Assembly (NCBI GenBank): GCA_021650895.1
Contig: CP091278.1
Coordinates: 124,001-188,000 of the forward strand
Reading direction: 5' to 3'
DNA: 64,000 nt
Source of the DNA: Candidatus Jettenia sp.
GTDB lineage: Bacteria > Planctomycetota > Brocadiia > Brocadiales > Brocadiaceae
Made by a program: the position numbers and the translations under genes. Shown here piece by piece: positions 53,885-62,993 of this stretch (its first letter is position 1; each line of letters opens with the position of its first letter). The notes beneath the pieces are model-generated. The model saw nothing but the letters and a program-made list of their open reading frames with translations, was not told the DNA's origin and made no database searches.

Positions 53885-53981
53885 GACTGAAAAAGAAGGC
53901 TCGGATAATCTTTTGTATATGTAATCATCCCTGTTTCACAGGTATATTGTTTTTAATTGAAATAGGTTTTTTAGATACGGG

Positions 53982-54465
53982 AAAGTCCCCCTTAACAAAG
54001 GGGGATTCAGGGGGTTGTTTTCCTTGACAAGGGGGTGTTAAAAATATCATATGAGGATTTACTATAATTCAAAATTAAAAACCCTTTCCAGAGAACTCAG
54101 AAAAAAGGGTACTTTGTCAGAGGTCTTACTCTGGAATATATTAAAAGGCAAGAGAATAAAAGGGTATCAGTTCATGCGGCAAAAGCCTATTGGCGACTAT
54201 ATCGTTGATTTCTTTTGTAATAAGCTAAAATTGGTAATTGAAATTGATGGTATTAGCCATAATGAAAAATCTGCGAGTGATCAAATAAGACAACAGAAGT
54301 TAGAATCATTAGGTTTATCTGTGTTACGATTTTATGAATGGGATGTTAAAAAAGATATACACGCTGTAGTGCAGGTAATTGAAAACTGGATAGAGGAATT
54401 TGAAAGGAAAGATACAACTACAAAAAACACAACCCCCTGAATCCCCCTTTATTAAGGGGGACTTT
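53982..54465. mobile_element. Inverted repeats flanking a DUF559 gene
   Basis: Left arm 53982-54037 (AAAGTCCCCCTTAACAAAG, GGGGATTCAGGGGGTTGT) matches right arm 54423-54465 in reverse (AAAACACAACCCCCTGAAT, CCCCCTTTATTAAGGGGGAC). This G/C-rich repeat is the same type as those at 37500, 56080 and 63800. The DUF559 gene 54051-54440 sits between the arms, its 3' end overlapping the right one. Confidence 0.75.
54051..54440 (+). CDS. DUF559 endonuclease-like protein
   Basis: 129 residues. RIYYNSKLKTLSRELRKKGTLSE, VLLWNILKGKRIKGYQFMRQKPI, the PD-(D/E)XK-like GDYIVDFFCNKLKLVIEIDGISHN and VLRFYEWDVKKD are DUF559, the family with Vsr-like folds. The D in YIVDF and E in IEIDG are the likely metal residues. 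The last residues (KDTTTKNTTP) are encoded by the repeat arm. It lies between inverted repeats, as small nuclease genes of this family often do; mobility is inferred. Confidence 0.85.
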   Translation: MRIYYNSKLKTLSRELRKKGTLSEVLLWNILKGKRIKGYQFMRQKPIGDYIVDFFCNKLKLVIEIDGISHNEKSASDQIRQQKLESLGLSVLRFYEWDVKKDIHAVVQVIENWIEEFERKDTTTKNTTP

Positions 54466-54662
54466 GTGGATTGTTTCCTCTGGTAAGGGTGACTTTGTGG
54501 ATTGTCTTCTTTGGTAAAGGAAACTAATTTTACAGATTATCATTGAAAGAAAATAAGAAGAGAATATGATTGATTTAATGGGAAAACCACCCCATCCGGG
54601 TATTTTGAAACATCTCCGGAACTTTGGATAAATCTCCAAAATCAATACAAGAGAAATAAACT

Positions 54663-55562
54663 ATGCGAATTGCTATTACCGGTTTAACAGGATTTTTGGG
54701 CTATTATGTGGCAAAAAGGCTTTTTGAAAGGGATGTTCAGATCCAGGCCATGATAAGAAGCGACAGCAAAACCTTGCATCTGTCGGATTATCAAAAAAAA
54801 ATTACCTTTGTAAGAGGAGATCTTACTGATAAAGAAACTTTGGGGAAGTTTGTCCAGGGAGCCGATGTTGTTATCCACATGGCGTATGAGCGAAAGGGCG
54901 CTACCTTTCAGGAGGCGGCCAATAAGGATCTGAAAAGATTCGTAGAGGCAAATCTTTTCGGTAGTATAGAATTGTTAGAGGCATCGAAGCAAGCCCATAT
55001 CAGGCAATTCATCTTTATCAGCTCCTGTGCAGTGTATGGGCACATCTTTCCTCATATCAAGCTGGATGAATTCCATCCCCTGATACCCGATTCAAACTAC
55101 GGCGCTTATAAGGCATCAATAGAGGCATTTTGCCATGCATACTTCACAACAAAAGCCTTTGATACAACGATCTTCCGTCCCGTAGGCATCTACGGTATCA
55201 ATCCGCATCTGGCTCACTCTGCCTGGTACCATATCGTGAAAGATATTAAGCACGGGTGTAATATAGAGGTTTCCGGCGGTGGAAAGATAGTTTGTGCGGA
55301 GAATGTAGCACAGGCTATAGATTTGGCAATCGGCAACAAAGAGACCTCTGGAAAGATTTATAACCTGGTCGACTTCTACGCAGATAACATGAGCATAGCC
55401 CGTATTGCAAAAGAACTCTGTACCTCCAACTCCCATATCAGCGGTACACCTAAGCAGCCTGTCAATACAATTGATAACACTCAATCCAGGATATTAGGTG
55501 TACACTATACAGGAATTGAGGGTTTAAGGCGATATATTCAAGAATTACTCCGTTGTATGTAA
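54663..55562 (+). CDS. NAD-dependent epimerase/dehydratase (extended SDR)
   Basis: 299 residues. GLTGFLGYYVAKRL is the Rossmann TGxxGxxG-type motif, DVVIHMAYER the NAD-pocket motif, and SSCAVYG with YGAYKAS gives Ser and the YxxxK catalytic pair. Members change sugar nucleotides or related substrates; this one cannot be assigned. It ends 76 bp before a small antitoxin-like gene. Confidence 0.85.
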   Translation: MRIAITGLTGFLGYYVAKRLFERDVQIQAMIRSDSKTLHLSDYQKKITFVRGDLTDKETLGKFVQGADVVIHMAYERKGATFQEAANKDLKRFVEANLFGSIELLEASKQAHIRQFIFISSCAVYGHIFPHIKLDEFHPLIPDSNYGAYKASIEAFCHAYFTTKAFDTTIFRPVGIYGINPHLAHSAWYHIVKDIKHGCNIEVSGGGKIVCAENVAQAIDLAIGNKETSGKIYNLVDFYADNMSIARIAKELCTSNSHISGTPKQPVNTIDNTQSRILGVHYTGIEGLRRYIQELLRCM

Positions 55563-55638
55563 CGTTGTATTCTCAGAGCATTTGATTTATTAAGGATAAT
55601 AAGCGCAAGGCGCGCGAAGCGGCAAGAAAGAAAGATAT

Positions 55639-55902
55639 ATGAGAACGGTTAAACATGGAGAAATGCGTAAGGAGTACAGGAGAGAAGACTTGGGTAAAGG
55701 AATAAGGGGCAAGTATTTTGAGGAGTACAAAAAAGGAACAAATCTCGTTCTTCTCTGTCCTGATGTGGCTGCTGCATTTCCTGATGACGCCTCAGTCAAT
55801 GATGCTTTGCGCAGTTTGATGAAAATAGCTCAACAAACAACTGGTCTAACACTTAAAAAGCCGGTTGCCAAAAGAAAAAATGTTCCTGACCGGGAAAAAT
55901 AA
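55639..55902 (+). CDS. Small CopG-type antitoxin-like protein, solitary
   Basis: 87 residues. MRKEYRREDLGKGIRGKYFEEYKKGTNLVLLCPDVAAAFPDDASVNDALRSL resembles the short proteins that pair with PIN or HEPN toxins: a lead peptide, RGKYFE...GTN, then a DA-SVN helix. No toxin gene is adjacent. The in-frame start at 55639 may be upstream of the real one (MRKEY at 55663). Confidence 0.55.
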   Translation: MRTVKHGEMRKEYRREDLGKGIRGKYFEEYKKGTNLVLLCPDVAAAFPDDASVNDALRSLMKIAQQTTGLTLKKPVAKRKNVPDREK

Positions 55903-56068
55903 GTAAATATTTTTCTCCATTATTTAACGATACGTTGTTCTAAACTTAGAAAATCTTTCATACTTTTATGGATAACAGATGTCCATAGTATTCGTAAGAG
56001 AATTTTTACTTATTTTCGGAAAATAGATGCTTTTAACTATAAAAGCATGATGGAGGGGGAAACCCCAT

Positions 56069-56253
56069 ATGCATCAAGTCTAATCCCCCCTAACCCCCCT
56101 TTAAAAAAGGGGGGAAAGAAGGATAGGTTAGAAAAGGGGAGAACAAGGGATTTCCCCCTTTTTTAAAGGGGGATCAAGGGGAATTGGATTTCCCCCTTTT
56201 CTAAAGGGGGATTATGTTATTCTTCACCGTTTACCCATGTTAGCTTGATGCAT
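56069..56253. repeat. 185-bp element with ATGCATCAAG termini and G-rich core
   Basis: Ends ATGCATCAAGTCTA (56069-56082) and TAGCTTGATGCAT (56241-56253) pair. The inside has several CCCCC/GGGGG hairpins (AAAGGGGGATT, CCCCCTTTTCTAAAG). A second, larger copy begins at 63718. The 3' end runs into the MidA-like gene's upstream part. No other gene is seen from 55903 to 56295. Confidence 0.8.
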
Positions 56254-56295
56254 GTGGGGAGAAACCCTTGTGTTCTCTCCTGCGATTTACCTTGT

Positions 56296-57447
56296 ATGCA
56301 ATCTCTTAAAGACCTGATTGTAGAAAAAATACAGAAAAAAGGGAAGATCCCCTTTGCCGAATTTATGCAAACAGTATTATATCATCCGCACTATGGCTAT
56401 TATAACGCAGAGAAAGAGCGGATAGGAAAATTTGGGGATTATTATACAAGCCCTACTATCCACAGAATATTTGGGGAACTTATTGCAAAGCAATTGGAAG
56501 AGATGTGGAAAATAATGGGAGAAGGGACATTCAGCGTTGTTGAGATAGGTGCCAATAGGGGCTGGCTATGTTATGATATTGTGCAATGTATAAGAAAGGA
56601 GTATCCGGAATTTTACCAGTATCTCCGCTATACCATTATTGAAACCAACCCTTATGCACAGGAAAGACAAAGAGCGCTTCTGGGCTCTATTGAATCGGTA
56701 GATAAAAAGATTTCATGGCATACCCACACCAGAGATGGATTCTCATTCGACAAGATTCAAGGATGTTTCTTATCGAATGAATTTATTGATGCGCTACCTG
56801 TTCACCGGCTCAAGGTAAAAAATAAGACTTTAAAAGAAATTTATGTGGGTTATAATGGTCTGGAATTTTTCGAAATAGAAGATGAAGTATCCACATACGC
56901 ATTAGAAAGCCATCTTGAAACGCTTTCATTAGCGAGAGAAGAAGGGCACGTATACGAAGTAAATTTAGATGCTGCAGAATGGTTAAGGCATATTGCCGAA
57001 AGACTGAGAAAAGGGTTTGTCATAACTATTGATTATGGAGATACTATTGATGGAATATACCGGGAAGGCGCTATGGACGGAACCCTGAGATGCTTTTATA
57101 AACATACGGTAAATAAAAATTACTACGACCGGCTTGGTGAACAAGATATTACAGCGCATGTTGATTTTACCAGCTTGATGAATGTGGGTAAATCTTTTGG
57201 ATTGGAGGTTACCGGTTTTACAAAACAATCCCATTATTTAATTGCCTTAGGTATTTTGGAGAGATTAGCTACTATGAGCAATGATTTTGAAACATTACTG
57301 AAGGTAAAAAATCTTTTCCATCCGGAAGGAATGGGAGAGATATTCAAGGTACTAATCCAGCATAAGAATATTGAAAATCCTCAACTTATGGGTTTAAGAC
57401 CTTTATGCTCATTACCTATAGTCAACACCAAAACTAAGTTAACGTAG
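56296..57447 (+). CDS. MidA/NDUFAF7-family (DUF185) methyltransferase
   Basis: 383 residues from ATG at 56296. IPFAEFMQTVLYHPHYGYY, GDYYTSPTIHRIFGELIAKQLEEMW, VEIGANRGWLCYDI (SAM site, usually GxGxG), FLSNEFIDALPVHRL and TIDYGD, DITAHVDFTSL follow the family closely. In mitochondria it methylates an arginine of complex I subunit NDUFS2; the bacterial substrate is unknown. The 16 residues between the longer frame (from 56245) and this start come from repeat sequence. Confidence 0.85.
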   Translation: MQSLKDLIVEKIQKKGKIPFAEFMQTVLYHPHYGYYNAEKERIGKFGDYYTSPTIHRIFGELIAKQLEEMWKIMGEGTFSVVEIGANRGWLCYDIVQCIRKEYPEFYQYLRYTIIETNPYAQERQRALLGSIESVDKKISWHTHTRDGFSFDKIQGCFLSNEFIDALPVHRLKVKNKTLKEIYVGYNGLEFFEIEDEVSTYALESHLETLSLAREEGHVYEVNLDAAEWLRHIAERLRKGFVITIDYGDTIDGIYREGAMDGTLRCFYKHTVNKNYYDRLGEQDITAHVDFTSLMNVGKSFGLEVTGFTKQSHYLIALGILERLATMSNDFETLLKVKNLFHPEGMGEIFKVLIQHKNIENPQLMGLRPLCSLPIVNTKTKLT

Positions 57448-57498
57448 GGCAAGGCTTTAGCCTTGCCGAGAGCAACCCTAAAAGGTTGCTCTACAAAG
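57447..57498. repeat. REP-like palindrome, GTAGGGCAAGGCTTTAGCC family
   Basis: GTAGGGCAAGGCTTTAGCCTTGCC, then GAGAGCAACCCT-AAAAGGTTGCTCTAC. Same family as 13118, 37581 and 43749. It overlaps the stop region of the previous gene. Confidence 0.7.
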
Positions 57499-57687
57499 AA
57501 AATATTAAGGTATTTCTGTCGTTTACTACAGGCAGGGAGCAGATTACCACGGAACGATCCAGAACATTATGGAAAAGAATACCCATTCGGGAAATCCCAA
57601 TTACGGAGTTAAAATCGCTGGCGCTCCGTGACTATCCGTGGTAAGTGGTAAACCGAACCGTATCTATTAATACAGAAAGGAGTTCGC

Positions 57688-57933
57688 ATGAAGATAAGTT
57701 ACACATCGGAGCCTTCTTCTATAATGGAGATACTGATGGAGGCAATCAAAAGGGAGCAGGAATCTTACGATTATTACTATCGGGCTGCATTACAAGCAGC
57801 AAAGCCTGCTACCCGTAAGCTATTGCTGAATTTAGCAGATTGGGAAAAAGGACATGTCGAAGAGCTTACAAATCATGTGATGGAACTTAAGGCTCAAATG
57901 GAGATTGACCGGGCTATGACCGGTGGTTTATAA
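57688..57933 (+). CDS. Half-length ferritin-like (rubrerythrin-type) protein
   Basis: 81 residues, two helices only. IKREQESYDYYYRAA carries the ExxY-type iron ligands of helix 1 and LADWEKGHVEEL the E-x-x-H of helix 2. A full ferritin-like domain needs four helices, so it probably forms a dimeric bundle, as encapsulated ferritins do. Strong AAAGGAG lies before the ATG at 57688. It may hold iron for the adjacent dehydrogenase genes or act separately; this is inference. Confidence 0.7.
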   Translation: MKISYTSEPSSIMEILMEAIKREQESYDYYYRAALQAAKPATRKLLLNLADWEKGHVEELTNHVMELKAQMEIDRAMTGGL

Positions 57934-58047
57934 AACTCACAGGTGTTAAGAAGCGTATCATTGAGGGAAGCAAAGCGAAGAAACAATCCTTAAAATTCGT
58001 GCTAATTCGTGTAAATTCGTGGCTAATATATAAAGATGGAGAAAACG

Positions 58048-59016
58048 ATGGATATTAAGCGAGAAGATCTCGTACAGCTATACTATTATCTGAGATTGAC
58101 CCGAAGGCTGGAAGAACGGTTTACATCGCTCTATCATCAGGGAAAGATACTGGGAGGTGCATGGACAAGTAATGGTACAGAGGCTGTTTCCGTCGGATAC
58201 GGCTATGCCCTTAAGAGAGACGATATAGCGGCTCCTTATTTCAGGGATATGGGAGTTTTCCTGGTCAGAGGTATTACCCCTAAGCGCCTTATGGCTCAAT
58301 ATCTCGGGAGAAAGACCGGCGTTACTGGTGGTAAGGAAGGGAATGTCCATGTTGGGGATTTGAATTTTGGTGTTATTGGATTCCCCAGTCATTTGGCGGA
58401 TAATTATCCTATAGGGACAGGTGTTGCTCTTGCCTTTAAGATACGGGGCGAAAAAAGGGTTGTTGCCGCATGCACCGGGGATGGTGGAACGAGCCGTGGT
58501 GATTTTCACGAGGGGATGAATCTCGCATCGGTAAGGAAATTACCGATTGTGTTTATCTGTAACAATAACCAATATGCCTACTCGACACCATTGCAGTTAC
58601 AAATGGCCATTAAAAATATTGCGGACCGCTCCCTTGCTTATAATATCCCCAGTAAGATTGTAGACGGAAACAATGTGATAGCCGTTTATACTGCGGCAAA
58701 GGAAGCCTACGAGATGGCAAGAGATGGCGGCGGCCCTACCTTTATAGAATGCAAGACCATGAGGATGCACGGTCACTCAGAACATGACAGCGCTAAATAC
58801 GTGCCGCGGGAATTATTGGAAGAGTGGAAGAAGAAAGACCCGATTTTGCATATGGAAAACTATTTGCTGGAAAGTAGTATATCTACAAGAGAGGAACTGG
58901 AAGACATCGACACACGGGTAAAAAAAGAGGTTGATGAGGCTGAGGCATTTGCGGAGGAAAGTCCATATCCTGATCCGGAAGACTGCTTGAAGGGTGTTTA
59001 TGCAACACCTCTCTAG
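58048..59016 (+). CDS. pdhA: Pyruvate (2-oxo acid) dehydrogenase E1 alpha
   Basis: 322 residues from ATG at 58048 with GGAG upstream; an earlier ATG at 58036 is also possible. RLTRRLEERFTSLYHQGKI, CTGDGGTSRGDFHEGMNLASV (thiamine pyrophosphate motif GDG...) and NNNQYAYSTPL are typical, and the HGHSEHD with AKYVPR end is also kept. It decarboxylates a 2-oxo acid, most likely pyruvate. E1 beta, E2 and lipB follow. No E3 (dihydrolipoyl dehydrogenase) is in the window. Confidence 0.93.
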   Translation: MDIKREDLVQLYYYLRLTRRLEERFTSLYHQGKILGGAWTSNGTEAVSVGYGYALKRDDIAAPYFRDMGVFLVRGITPKRLMAQYLGRKTGVTGGKEGNVHVGDLNFGVIGFPSHLADNYPIGTGVALAFKIRGEKRVVAACTGDGGTSRGDFHEGMNLASVRKLPIVFICNNNQYAYSTPLQLQMAIKNIADRSLAYNIPSKIVDGNNVIAVYTAAKEAYEMARDGGGPTFIECKTMRMHGHSEHDSAKYVPRELLEEWKKKDPILHMENYLLESSISTREELEDIDTRVKKEVDEAEAFAEESPYPDPEDCLKGVYATPL

Positions 59017-59055
59017 AAGAAATGTAAATGGTTCATGAAAAAGAAAAGGAAAATT

Positions 59056-60030
59056 ATGAAAGAGATTACCTACCTCGAAGCAATTAAACAGGCAATGGAT
59101 GAAGAAATGACAAGAGATCCAAGCGTGTTTATTTTGGGTGAAGATGTTGGAATTTTTGGCGGTGCTTTCCGTGCGACTGAAGGATTTTTGGAAAAGTACG
59201 GAACATGGCGCGTTATTGACACTCCATTATCTGAATCCGGCTTTACCGGTGCTGCAATTGGCGCGGCGCTCGCTGGTATGCGGCCAATAGTGGAAATGCA
59301 GTTTGCAGATTTTATCACATGCTCCTTTGATCAGTTGGTAACGGTAGCAGCAAAGAACCATTACCGATGGGGAGCGGCGACTCCGATTGTCGTGCGGGCG
59401 CCGTGCGGGGGAAATATTCATGGTGGACCATTCCACTCCCAATGTATTGAAGGATACTTTTTTAATGTGCCCGGATTAAAAATCGTTTTTCCTTCCACGG
59501 TATATGATGCGAAAGGCTTATTAAAGGCGGCGGTTCGCGATAATGATCCTGTTATTTATTGCGAACATAAATACCTCTATAGACGTATCAAAGATTCTAT
59601 TCCCGAAGAAGATTACGTTGTGCCGATAGGGAAGGCCCGGGTTGCTCTGGAAGGGAATGATGTATCAGTTATTACCTATGGAGCAATGGTATATACCGCC
59701 CTGGAGGCTGCGCAAAGATTAAAGGAACAGGGTTGTTCGGTTGAAGTTATCGATCTGAGGACTCTTCTGCCTTTAGACAACAAATCTCTGTTCGATACCG
59801 TAAAAAAAACAAACAAGGTTGTTGTGTTACATGAACAAACGAAGACGGGTGGCGTAGGCGCCGAAGTCTCCGCCTTAATCAATGAGTACTGTTTTGATTA
59901 CCTCGATGGCCCTATTATCCGCATTGCTGCCCCTGATACCCCTGTACCCTATAGCCCGCCATTGGAAGAAGCTTTTATTCCGCAGGTAAAGGATGTCGTT
60001 TCTGCAGTAGAGAAACTCATGCGATATTAA
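59056..60030 (+). CDS. pdhB: Pyruvate (2-oxo acid) dehydrogenase E1 beta
   Basis: 324 residues from ATG at 59056 (AAGGA upstream); 59035 would add seven residues. KEITYLEAIKQAMDEEM, LGEDVGIFGGAF, DTPLSESGFTGAAIGAAL, EMQFADF and the C-terminal TGGVGAEVSALI are the family's. Forms the E1 heterotetramer with the alpha subunit, with 39 bp between the genes. Confidence 0.95.
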   Translation: MKEITYLEAIKQAMDEEMTRDPSVFILGEDVGIFGGAFRATEGFLEKYGTWRVIDTPLSESGFTGAAIGAALAGMRPIVEMQFADFITCSFDQLVTVAAKNHYRWGAATPIVVRAPCGGNIHGGPFHSQCIEGYFFNVPGLKIVFPSTVYDAKGLLKAAVRDNDPVIYCEHKYLYRRIKDSIPEEDYVVPIGKARVALEGNDVSVITYGAMVYTALEAAQRLKEQGCSVEVIDLRTLLPLDNKSLFDTVKKTNKVVVLHEQTKTGGVGAEVSALINEYCFDYLDGPIIRIAAPDTPVPYSPPLEEAFIPQVKDVVSAVEKLMRY

Positions 60031-60058
60031 TAAGCATTCGTAAGAGGAGGTTAAGAAT

Positions 60059-61309
60059 ATGCCTATTGACGTGATTATGCCACAGATGGGTGAAAGCGTA
60101 GCTGAAGGAACTATTCTCAAATGGCTTGTACATGAAGGGGATCGTGTTGAGAAGGAACAACCTATTGTTGAAATAAGTACCGATAAGATTGATACTGAAG
60201 TGCCTGCATCTGTTACCGGTGTTATAAAGAAAATTCTGTATCCTGAAGGAAAGACCGTGCCGGTACAGACAGTAATTGCTCACATTGAAGCTGTTGAACA
60301 AACAGAAGGCGCAGATATATCAGAAGAAAAGCTCAAGGTCGCAAAAGCGGTTGAAAAAGCAAAGGTAACAGAAGAAATTGAAAAAGCAGAAGAGAGAGGA
60401 AGAAGATACTCGCCCCTGGTGCGGAAATTAGCTCAGGAATATGCTATTAATCTGGAAGAAGTAAAGGGTACGGGTGAAGGAGGACGTGTTACAAAAAGGG
60501 ACGTTATGGATTATATGGCTTCAAAAGCCGTTACTCCTGCACCTTCCCGAACAGAAGGCGAAACAAAGGTTTTTGAGAGAGAAACGCTTATTCCTTTCAA
60601 TCCCAAGCGAAAGATTACCGCCGACAGGATGGTACAAAGCAAGCGGACAGCAGCTCATGTAACAACCGTATTTGAGATTGATATGACATCTATTGAACGA
60701 TATCGGGAATTAAATAAAAACGCCCTGAAAAGAGAGGAAATACATCTTACGTATCTGCCGTTCATAACGCTTGCAACAGTACGCGCACTTAAAGAACATC
60801 CTCTCCTGAACTCCTCCTGGACAGATGAGGGTATTGTGCAGAAAAATTATTATAATATAGGAATAGCCGTGTCTCTTGAGGATGGACTCATCGTTCCTGT
60901 GGTACACGATGCTGATAAAAAGGATCTGCTGCAATTAGCTCAGGAAATTCAGGATCTGGCTCAACGTTCACGCACAAAGAGATTAAAACCCGAAGATGTA
61001 CAGGGAGGGACTTTTACTATTACTAATTATGGTATTAACGGAAGTTTGTTTGGAACGCCTGTCATCGTATTGCCACAAGCGGCTATATTAGGTGTTGGAT
61101 CTGTACTAAAAAGACCTGTTGTCATAGCGGATGCGATTGCAATTCGTTCCATGATGTATCTCAGCCTCTCATTCGATCATCGGATTATGGATGGAGCAAA
61201 TGCCGATATGTTTCTTCGCAGAGTAAAAAATATTTTAGAAGGATGGGAGGTTTCCCCTTATAAGAAGGAGATATCGTATGAAAAGACAAAATCTTCTCCT
61301 CCAGCTTGA
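60059..61309 (+). CDS. pdhC: Dihydrolipoamide acyltransferase E2
   Basis: 416 residues. Lipoyl domain 1-80 with the lipoylated lysine in STDKIDTEV, a peripheral subunit-binding domain near 120-155 (YSPLVRKLAQEYAINLEEVKG), a linker, and the catalytic domain with SFDHRIMDGA near the end. AGGAGG precedes ATG at 60059. It moves the acyl group from E1 to CoA. One lipoyl domain only. Its 3' end overlaps lipB by 32 nt. Confidence 0.95.
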   Translation: MPIDVIMPQMGESVAEGTILKWLVHEGDRVEKEQPIVEISTDKIDTEVPASVTGVIKKILYPEGKTVPVQTVIAHIEAVEQTEGADISEEKLKVAKAVEKAKVTEEIEKAEERGRRYSPLVRKLAQEYAINLEEVKGTGEGGRVTKRDVMDYMASKAVTPAPSRTEGETKVFERETLIPFNPKRKITADRMVQSKRTAAHVTTVFEIDMTSIERYRELNKNALKREEIHLTYLPFITLATVRALKEHPLLNSSWTDEGIVQKNYYNIGIAVSLEDGLIVPVVHDADKKDLLQLAQEIQDLAQRSRTKRLKPEDVQGGTFTITNYGINGSLFGTPVIVLPQAAILGVGSVLKRPVVIADAIAIRSMMYLSLSFDHRIMDGANADMFLRRVKNILEGWEVSPYKKEISYEKTKSSPPA

Positions 61310-62015
61310 TATCATGGAATACGGTGAAGCCTGGGAGCTTCAAAAGTTGTTATTAGATGCCAGAATTTCTGATAAAATAAAGGATTGTTTTCTCTTACTT
61401 CAACACCCTCCTACTTTTACGTTTGGCCGCAGATATAAAGAAATTAATTTAATAGCGAATAAAAGGCAGTATGAGGATAAGGGTTTTGCCGTCTATAAAA
61501 CGGATCGGGGTGGCCTGGCTACTTATCATGGTCCAGGTCAGATAGTTGGTTATCCTGTCATAAAAATGTGTACCTATACGAAGGACTATTATCAATACCT
61601 GAGAATGCTGGAAGAGGTGATGATAAGGACGCTATCAGACTTTGGCATCAGGGCGGAACGAAAAGAGGAATACACAGGTGTCTGGATAAACAAGGCAAAG
61701 ATCGGATTTATTGGTGTTCGGATTGCACTTGGCTATACCATGCATGGATTCTCTCTTAACGTGAATAACGATGTATCGCCATTTAATTATATAACTCCTT
61801 GTGGAATTCAGGGAGTAACGACTACGTCTGTTCAGGAGCTGTCCAGTATAAAGATATCTGTTTCTGATGTGTATACGAGAATTGCCAGTCATTATTCAGA
61901 GGTATTTCAAATACAGCTCCTACCGGTTGAAATGGAACCAATATTTCAAAAGATTGGTTTTAAGAAAAAGAGACTTCTTTGCAAAGGCGCAAATCTGAAG
62001 GTTTGTCCTGCGTAG
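61278..62015 (+). CDS. lipB: Lipoyl (octanoyl) transferase
   Basis: 245 residues. Moves octanoyl from acyl carrier protein to lipoyl domains. HPPTFTFGRRYKEINL, DRGGLATYHGPGQIVGYPV, KAKIGFIGVRI with its lysine, HGFSLNVNND and the catalytic cysteine in ITPCGIQGVTTTSVQEL are the family's. Co-located with E2, whose lipoyl domain it serves; lipA lies at 42.6-43.5 kb. ATG at 61278 overlaps the end of E2. Confidence 0.95.
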   Translation: MKRQNLLLQLDIMEYGEAWELQKLLLDARISDKIKDCFLLLQHPPTFTFGRRYKEINLIANKRQYEDKGFAVYKTDRGGLATYHGPGQIVGYPVIKMCTYTKDYYQYLRMLEEVMIRTLSDFGIRAERKEEYTGVWINKAKIGFIGVRIALGYTMHGFSLNVNNDVSPFNYITPCGIQGVTTTSVQELSSIKISVSDVYTRIASHYSEVFQIQLLPVEMEPIFQKIGFKKKRLLCKGANLKVCPA

Positions 62016-62122
62016 TTGAAATTCCTAAACATTAAGTTAGGCACGGGAAAACCATCCCTGCTTAAAGCCTGCAGGGACAGGGTTTGTTCATGCCACCCTT
62101 TAACACTTACAAGGATCATTTT

Positions 62123-62968
62123 ATGATCAAACAAGAAGATATAAATATAAAGGATTGCAAAAATAATATTCGTGAAAAGGGTATGAAAAAAGAGATCTTT
62201 GGCAGTATAAAGGATAAGGAAATAGCTCACATAACGTATGACCGATGGATGGGAGGCCCACGCGGGCCAGAAAGAATAACATTTAAGGATGGTAGCGCTG
62301 TAATATTTAAGTGTGATATCCGGCATTACTGGATGGCCGATAATCCCGATACCCCAATTCGGGAAGCGATTGTTTATCAAATTGATAAGATAGTAGAACT
62401 TGGTCTGGTGCCTAAAACGATGGTGATCGATGACACCATCAATAAAACACGATATGATGGCTCAGTTCAGGAATGGATCCAGGATGCTAAAGATGGATAT
62501 CAGGTAGAAAAATTTACCGAGGAACAGAGAAAAGATTTTATACGGTTAAAGGCATTTGATTTTGTAATTGGAAATAACGACAGGCATTTAGGAAATATAT
62601 TATTTACAGAAGATGGTAAGATGCATGCGGTAGATAATAATGCCTGCCTTATTATCGATAAGCATGAGGATATTTTATCTTTTTCAGATTCAATAATACC
62701 CTTTTTTAGCAGAACTGTTGTCCATGATATGCCATATATTGTTGATCTCATAGAAAAGTTTTACCATAATAAAAACAAAATATTAGACCTCATAGATAAA
62801 TATATCCATGATAATACAGAACTTGCTAAGCTTATGGTAGAGTCAAGGATTAATTATCTCTACAAGATGATAAAAAAATATAAACCATTCTCCAGAAAGT
62901 ATAGAGAATGGCGAGAGGGGTTGGAGGAGGAAGTGAATGCTATCTTACAAAAGAATGTCTTACCGTAG
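62123..62968 (+). CDS. PI3/4-kinase-like catalytic-domain protein
   Basis: 281 residues from ATG at 62123 (AAGGA upstream). REAIVYQIDKIVELGLVPKTM, GSVQEWIQDA, and FDFVIGNNDRHLGNILF then GKMHAVDNNACL give the D-x-x-x-x-N-style catalytic loop of the PI3/4-kinase or FAM20C-like fold: GNNDRHLGN and D in AVDNN. It may be a protein or small-molecule kinase; bacterial members are poorly defined. It is followed by a phosphoesterase gene 25 bp later. Confidence 0.7.
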   Translation: MIKQEDINIKDCKNNIREKGMKKEIFGSIKDKEIAHITYDRWMGGPRGPERITFKDGSAVIFKCDIRHYWMADNPDTPIREAIVYQIDKIVELGLVPKTMVIDDTINKTRYDGSVQEWIQDAKDGYQVEKFTEEQRKDFIRLKAFDFVIGNNDRHLGNILFTEDGKMHAVDNNACLIIDKHEDILSFSDSIIPFFSRTVVHDMPYIVDLIEKFYHNKNKILDLIDKYIHDNTELAKLMVESRINYLYKMIKKYKPFSRKYREWREGLEEEVNAILQKNVLP

Positions 62969-62993
62969 AGTATGAAAGTAAAAAATATAAGGT

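Noticed and set aside
54566-54630. Short frame with PPHPGILKHLRNFG like a HigA start
   Set aside because: Only 21 codons, no toxin and no HTH; treated as noise or a remnant.
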